Positions 3,642 through 7,037 of a stretch of 7,037 nucleotides of DNA are shown piece after piece; positions within the stretch are counted from its first letter, which is position 1, and every line of letters begins with the position of its first letter. The DNA comes from an uncultured Flavobacterium sp. (GTDB lineage: Bacteria > Bacteroidota > Bacteroidia > Flavobacteriales > Flavobacteriaceae). The translations under genes were made by a program, and so were the position numbers. The notes under the pieces are model-generated. The model was not told the origin of the DNA. It worked only from the letters and a program-made list of their open reading frames with translations, and did no database searches. Location of the stretch: assembly GCF_946479975.1 (NCBI RefSeq), contig NZ_CAMLIX010000244.1, forward strand, positions 1 to 7,037, in the 5' to 3' direction.

Positions 3642-6404
3642 TTATATTTTTTCTTCGAACGGAATAGTGATATCAAAAATTTCACTTAGTAAGTTCGCAA
3701 TTTCATCCAAATAAGAATTCAGAATTTCTGTTGTTACTAAAGCATTTAATTCTTTTTCTTCTTTAAAACCAAAAGGCAAAAATCCTGATTTTAAATTTTT
3801 GAATGAAATAATTCCCACTTCAATGGGCAGATTTCCAGCTTCTTTCTCAAACATAAATGCATAAGCCAAAACTTGGATAATTTTATCGTTTTTAAGCTCC
3901 TGTGTTAATCCATTCCAAGATTTCAATACTACATTCGACTTTTCTACTTTTCCAGTCTTATAATCTATAATTCTGATTTTTCCGTCGCGTCGTTCAATTC
4001 TATCCACATTTCCTTTAATTAGAACAGGAAATGGCAGTTTCGGATGAATAAATTGACGCTCAAAAGTCTGCTCCAGAGCAATAATCTGAATCGCTTCATT
4101 ATTTTTTATAGATTCGAGTTCCATTCTTAAAAAGTTAGCAACATTTCGTTTTGCCACTTCAAAAGCCAAAAGATTTCGTCCTTTCTTTATTTCTCCTTCT
4201 TTGTAAACTAATTTAAATTGCTTTAAAACTTCATCATCAAGCAGTTTAAAACAATTTGAAAGATCATTTTCAGAAATGAACTTTCCAATAAAAGGTTCGT
4301 ATAAAGCCTTTAAGGTTTCGTGAATAATAGTTCCTAAAGTATTTAGTGCAATATTTTCTTCAACTTCTTCGACTTCTCGAATCCTTAATATTTTTTGAAA
4401 ATAAAACTCAATCGGATTCCGAATATAACTTGTTAATGCCGATGGAGAAAATCCATTTACTGCAATTTCTTTTAAGCGATCCATTACCATTTCGGACTTC
4501 GGAACAGAAATAGGTTCGTAAGCCGTTGTAGGAAGAACTGGATTATAAATATCAAAAGTAAGAGTATGATTTCGCTGTTTTTCTACTTCAAGTTGCGTAA
4601 TAAAACGACTTCTTTCTCCAGCATCTAATCCGTCGTTTTCGGTATTATAAATTAAGTAAATGTTTTTAGCCCGCTGTAATAAATGATAAAAGTGATAGGT
4701 ATAAATTGCATCTTTTTCTTTGAATGTTGGAAGACCCAATTCTCTTTTTACATCATACGGTATAAATGAATTCTGCGACTTACCAGCAGGAAATTTCCCT
4801 TCATTCATCGAGGTTATAATTACCGTTTCAAAATCCAAAACACGGCTTTCCAAAACTCCCATAATCTGTAAACCACGTAATGGTTCTCCCTCAAAAGAAA
4901 CTTCGGCCAAATCTATAATCTGTTTGTAAATCGCATGCAGCGTATCAATATTATCGATATGATGGTGCTTAGAATAATAATTTATAAGTTTATTAATTAC
5001 TTTGTAAACTCCGTAAACAAATGCTTTCGCAATTTTTTCTTCTTCATTATCATTGCTAAAATGTTCTTTAACAGCAATCAAAAAAGCCGATATATTATTT
5101 AAAACAGCAATAGATCCACTTTCCCATTTTTCAAACAAAAGATTAAAAAATTTCGATTGTTCTGGATGAAGTTCTAAAATTTTATGATGTGTAATAAACG
5201 TATAATTATTCTCTTTGATAATTCTAACCAACGACTGCGCATTGGCATACGGTTCAACCAACGGATGCGTTAAAACATCCAAAACATCTTTGTAATAAAA
5301 CACATAACTGCTTCCTTTTCGTGAAAGCGCATTGGTATGCATTTTAAACAATTTGGCAACCAATATTTGAGATGGATTATTCTTGCCGGAATATCCCATT
5401 GTTATATTTAATGCACCCACAGAAGAAGGTAGTGAATATAAAACCGGAACCAGCAAATTCTCCTCACCCAACACAACAGCAACTTTATCTAAAGATGCAT
5501 CAGGATTTTGAGTGATCAAATCTTCAATGATACTTCCAGTCAATTTGGCTTGGCCAATTGTTTTTGGAGTTCCAATAATCTGGATATTTTTGGATTGAGA
5601 AAAATCATCTACAATCCAATCAAAAGTATTGATTTTATAATGTTTCCAGCTTTCTTTAAAACGTCTCAAGAACAGCCCGGCATCATGATACGGATCATTT
5701 AAAAAAGTTTGATCTGCATCCCAATAAATTTTAGCTTGATCCAGCGCCAATAAATGTTGAACAATTTTTTCTTCAGCAGCATTTAAAGCATTAAATCCAG
5801 CAAAAATAAAAATGCGATTCCCAATTGTATTTGAAAAATGATTCAGATTATTTACCGCCTCTCGATATACCAAACCTTGGTAACCAACAGATTTAAACAA
5901 TAAATGATTGTAAAGTGATTCGTAGTATAAAGGAAGTAGTTTCCAAAAATCAATATAATTTTCGAGAAGTTTCGTTTTTTGATCAACTTCCAATCCCCAT
6001 TTTTTAATATCTTCAATATCCTTTAAGTAAGACAAAACATGCGACGGATCTAAAAGATAACGATCTATTTCGTTGAAATCCTGCAAAAGTGTTTTTGCCC
6101 AATTAGCAAACAATTCAAACGACTGCTGATTTTTCTTTTCAGTAATAGACAAATACACTTCGTAAAACTCAAACAAAAGCTCGATTGAATCTATAGAGCG
6201 AATTGAGGCAACATCTTGTACAAAATCTTCAATACTTGTAATCTCTGGGGCAACAATTGTTTTATCCGTCTCATTTTTAAGCGCTTCAATTAAAAAAACC
6301 TTGGCTCTTTTATTGGGAAGAATCAGAGTTACCTGAGATAATTTTTCTGCATAATCCTGAATTACGACACCCGCTATTTTTTGAAGAAAAGAAGTATTTA
6401 CCAT
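3642..6404 (-). CDS. AddB/RecB-like PD-(D/E)XK nuclease family protein
   Basis: A 920-residue cytoplasmic protein expected to process double-strand breaks for recombination, normally with a UvrD/AddA-type helicase. The C-terminal RecB-type nuclease domain (about 660-880) shows its catalytic motifs: His695 (GTIIHETL), Asp801 (GNVDRIE), Asp814 and Lys816 (IIDYKTG), and Q844-xxx-Y848 (IIQVLAYAF). The preceding region is helicase-like in fold: LILPNKRAKVF near the N-terminus (about 27-37), and LQIMGVLESRVLDFE followed by SMNEGKFP at 512-538, as in the second helicase half of AddB proteins. An N-terminal Walker A motif is missing, so ATPase activity is doubtful. Only one cysteine is present, so the AddB iron-sulfur cluster cannot form. 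The start is ATG 6404-6402; the TTG further up (6431) lies in a terminator hairpin. No helicase partner is in the window. E. coli RecB and B. subtilis AddB are only remote relatives, so no symbol is given. Confidence 0.9.
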   Translation of the reverse strand: MVNTSFLQKIAGVVIQDYAEKLSQVTLILPNKRAKVFLIEALKNETDKTIVAPEITSIEDFVQDVASIRSIDSIELLFEFYEVYLSITEKKNQQSFELFANWAKTLLQDFNEIDRYLLDPSHVLSYLKDIEDIKKWGLEVDQKTKLLENYIDFWKLLPLYYESLYNHLLFKSVGYQGLVYREAVNNLNHFSNTIGNRIFIFAGFNALNAAEEKIVQHLLALDQAKIYWDADQTFLNDPYHDAGLFLRRFKESWKHYKINTFDWIVDDFSQSKNIQIIGTPKTIGQAKLTGSIIEDLITQNPDASLDKVAVVLGEENLLVPVLYSLPSSVGALNITMGYSGKNNPSQILVAKLFKMHTNALSRKGSSYVFYYKDVLDVLTHPLVEPYANAQSLVRIIKENNYTFITHHKILELHPEQSKFFNLLFEKWESGSIAVLNNISAFLIAVKEHFSNDNEEEKIAKAFVYGVYKVINKLINYYSKHHHIDNIDTLHAIYKQIIDLAEVSFEGEPLRGLQIMGVLESRVLDFETVIITSMNEGKFPAGKSQNSFIPYDVKRELGLPTFKEKDAIYTYHFYHLLQRAKNIYLIYNTENDGLDAGERSRFITQLEVEKQRNHTLTFDIYNPVLPTTAYEPISVPKSEMVMDRLKEIAVNGFSPSALTSYIRNPIEFYFQKILRIREVEEVEENIALNTLGTIIHETLKALYEPFIGKFISENDLSNCFKLLDDEVLKQFKLVYKEGEIKKGRNLLAFEVAKRNVANFLRMELESIKNNEAIQIIALEQTFERQFIHPKLPFPVLIKGNVDRIERRDGKIRIIDYKTGKVEKSNVVLKSWNGLTQELKNDKIIQVLAYAFMFEKEAGNLPIEVGIISFKNLKSGFLPFGFKEEKELNALVTTEILNSYLDEIANLLSEIFDITIPFEEKI

Positions 6405-6418
6405 AGCATAAAAATAAA

Positions 6419-6446
6419 AAAAGCCATTCAATTAAGAATGGCTTTT
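6419..6446 (-). terminator. Strong terminator after ompA, abutting the nuclease start
   Basis: A perfect 11-bp stem, AAAAGCCATTC (6419-6429) with GAATGGCTTTT (6436-6446), encloses a 6-nt loop. On the minus strand it is followed by a T-rich run, and it lies 21 nt past the OmpA stop. The stem ends only 14 nt before the nuclease ATG at 6404, leaving almost no room for a separate promoter. Confidence 0.85.
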
Positions 6447-6467
6447 CTATTTTATTTAGAAACTAAA

Positions 6468-7037
6468 TTATAGTTTTCCTTGGTATTTAGAACCAATGTG
6501 TCTAATCTCAGTTCTTCTGTTTTGAGCTTTTCCTGCAGCAGTTTTGTTACTTGCAACTGGTTGAGACTCACCAAAACCTTTAGAAACTAAGTTATCAACG
6601 TTAACTCCTCTTTCGATCAAAGCGTTCATTACAGCAGCAGCTCTATCTTCAGAAAGTTTTTGGTTCAATTTGTCAGAACCATCGCTATCTGTGTGACCTT
6701 CGATGCTGAATTTAGCGTTTGGATAGTTTTTAAGGATTTCTTTAATAGCATCTAATCTAGCTGGAGTTTCTTTGTCACCAGTTTTGAAAGTAGCTTTTCC
6801 TGAGTTAAAGTAGATTGCTCTAGCTTGAACTTTAAGATCTTCTAATGCTTCAGAAGTTACTTCTGGACATCCTCTGTTACTAGCAGGACCAGCAACTGTA
6901 GGACAATCATCATCTTTATCTAGAACACCATCTTTGTCAGCGTCTAAGAAAGGACAACCACCGTTTTCTTTAGGACCAGCAACTGTAGGACATTTATCGT
7001 CTTTATCAGCGATTCCGTCTCCGTCAGTATCAGGACA
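6468..7037 (-). CDS. OmpA-family protein with thrombospondin type 3 repeats, C-terminal part
   Basis: The frame is open to the window edge; 189 C-terminal residues are visible and the start lies beyond 7037. Residues 1-57 carry two thrombospondin type 3 calcium-binding repeats, DTDGDGIADKDDKCP (3-17) and DADKDGVLDKDDDCP (32-46), each followed by TVAGP. Residues about 70-180 form an OmpA C-terminal domain that binds peptidoglycan in the periplasm. Asp117 (EGHTD) and Arg132 (LSEDRA) match, at the right spacing, the pair that holds diaminopimelate in Acinetobacter OmpA, and NRRTEI (173-178) closes the domain. The missing N-terminal part is expected to be an outer-membrane beta-barrel, as in other Bacteroidota OmpA proteins. 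Codon use is strongly biased (GCT, GGT, AAC, AGA, ATC), as in very highly expressed genes and unlike the neighbours. The ATG at 6668 is internal, not a start. Confidence 0.93.
   Translation of the reverse strand, partial: CPDTDGDGIADKDDKCPTVAGPKENGGCPFLDADKDGVLDKDDDCPTVAGPASNRGCPEVTSEALEDLKVQARAIYFNSGKATFKTGDKETPARLDAIKEILKNYPNAKFSIEGHTDSDGSDKLNQKLSEDRAAAVMNALIERGVNVDNLVSKGFGESQPVASNKTAAGKAQNRRTEIRHIGSKYQGKL
6885..6992 (-). repeat. Identical 21-bp repeats inside the calcium-repeat region
   Basis: The 21-bp sequence coding CPTVAGP is identical at 6885-6905 and 6972-6992, spaced 87 bp (29 codons), matching the thrombospondin type 3 unit. Flanking positions also align but with substitutions. 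Identity at silent sites could reflect codon bias, recent duplication or gene conversion. Confidence 0.85.

Noticed and set aside
3507..3689. 60-codon plus-strand open frame running into the nuclease 3' end
   Set aside because: It is low-complexity, AT-driven sequence (LLLFFLYFFF) antisense to the end of the nuclease, with no supported start or promoter.
4776..4799. P-loop-like pattern GKFPAGKS (residues 536-543) in the nuclease
   Set aside because: It fits GxxxxGKS by letter, but it directly follows the VIITSMNEG strand typical of the second helicase-like half of AddB proteins, not the N-terminal Walker A position. It is probably coincidental and not a nucleotide-binding loop.
4720..5702. 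Plus-strand open frames inside the nuclease (4720-4929 and 5508-5702)
   Set aside because: Both are antisense to a conserved nuclease reading frame and have no start context.
6468..6668. A separate 66-residue protein starting at the ATG at 6668
   Set aside because: The frame continues without a stop to 7037 and encodes the rest of the OmpA domain and calcium repeats, so this ATG is internal.

Overview
The window looks like a piece of a Flavobacterium-like chromosome (Bacteroidota, Flavobacteriia). The DNA is AT-rich, Shine-Dalgarno sites are essentially absent, and four gene starts are preceded by the Bacteroidota -7 promoter consensus TAnnTTTG. The encoded families (non-heme ferritin, OmpA with thrombospondin-type calcium repeats, an AddB-like PD-(D/E)XK nuclease without iron-sulfur cysteines) fit this group. 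Nothing in the window looks like a mobile element, CRISPR array, rRNA or tRNA.

Layout, left to right. Positions 1-416 (minus) hold the first 138 codons of a non-heme ferritin, cut by the window edge. Positions 506-862 (minus) hold an unrecognised 118-residue protein, flanked by a 13-bp inverted repeat that lies upstream of both it and ferritin. A plus-strand alpha/beta hydrolase (1134-1910) follows, and it probably starts at TTG. A bidirectional terminator (1932-1970) separates it from a converging minus-strand two-gene operon encoding two small Roadblock/LC7-like proteins (2713 down to 1995). Head-to-head with that operon is a 47-residue plus-strand protein (3003-3146) that has its own promoter and terminator. 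About 500 bases without a convincing gene follow (3147-3641). The largest gene, an AddB/RecB-like nuclease (6404 down to 3642, 920 residues), comes next. A strong hairpin terminator (6419-6446) sits directly in front of it. The right end is the last 189 codons of a highly expressed OmpA-family protein (7037 down to 6468).

The genes do not form one pathway. Ferritin handles iron storage, OmpA anchors the outer membrane to peptidoglycan, and the nuclease is expected to act in double-strand break repair with a helicase partner that is not in the window. The least understood parts are the tandem Roadblock pair, which has no adjacent GTPase, the 47-residue basic protein opposite it, and the 118-residue protein beside ferritin. 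Most of the window is ordinary core genome. The Roadblock locus is the best candidate for an uncharacterised system, and nothing here proves a new one.
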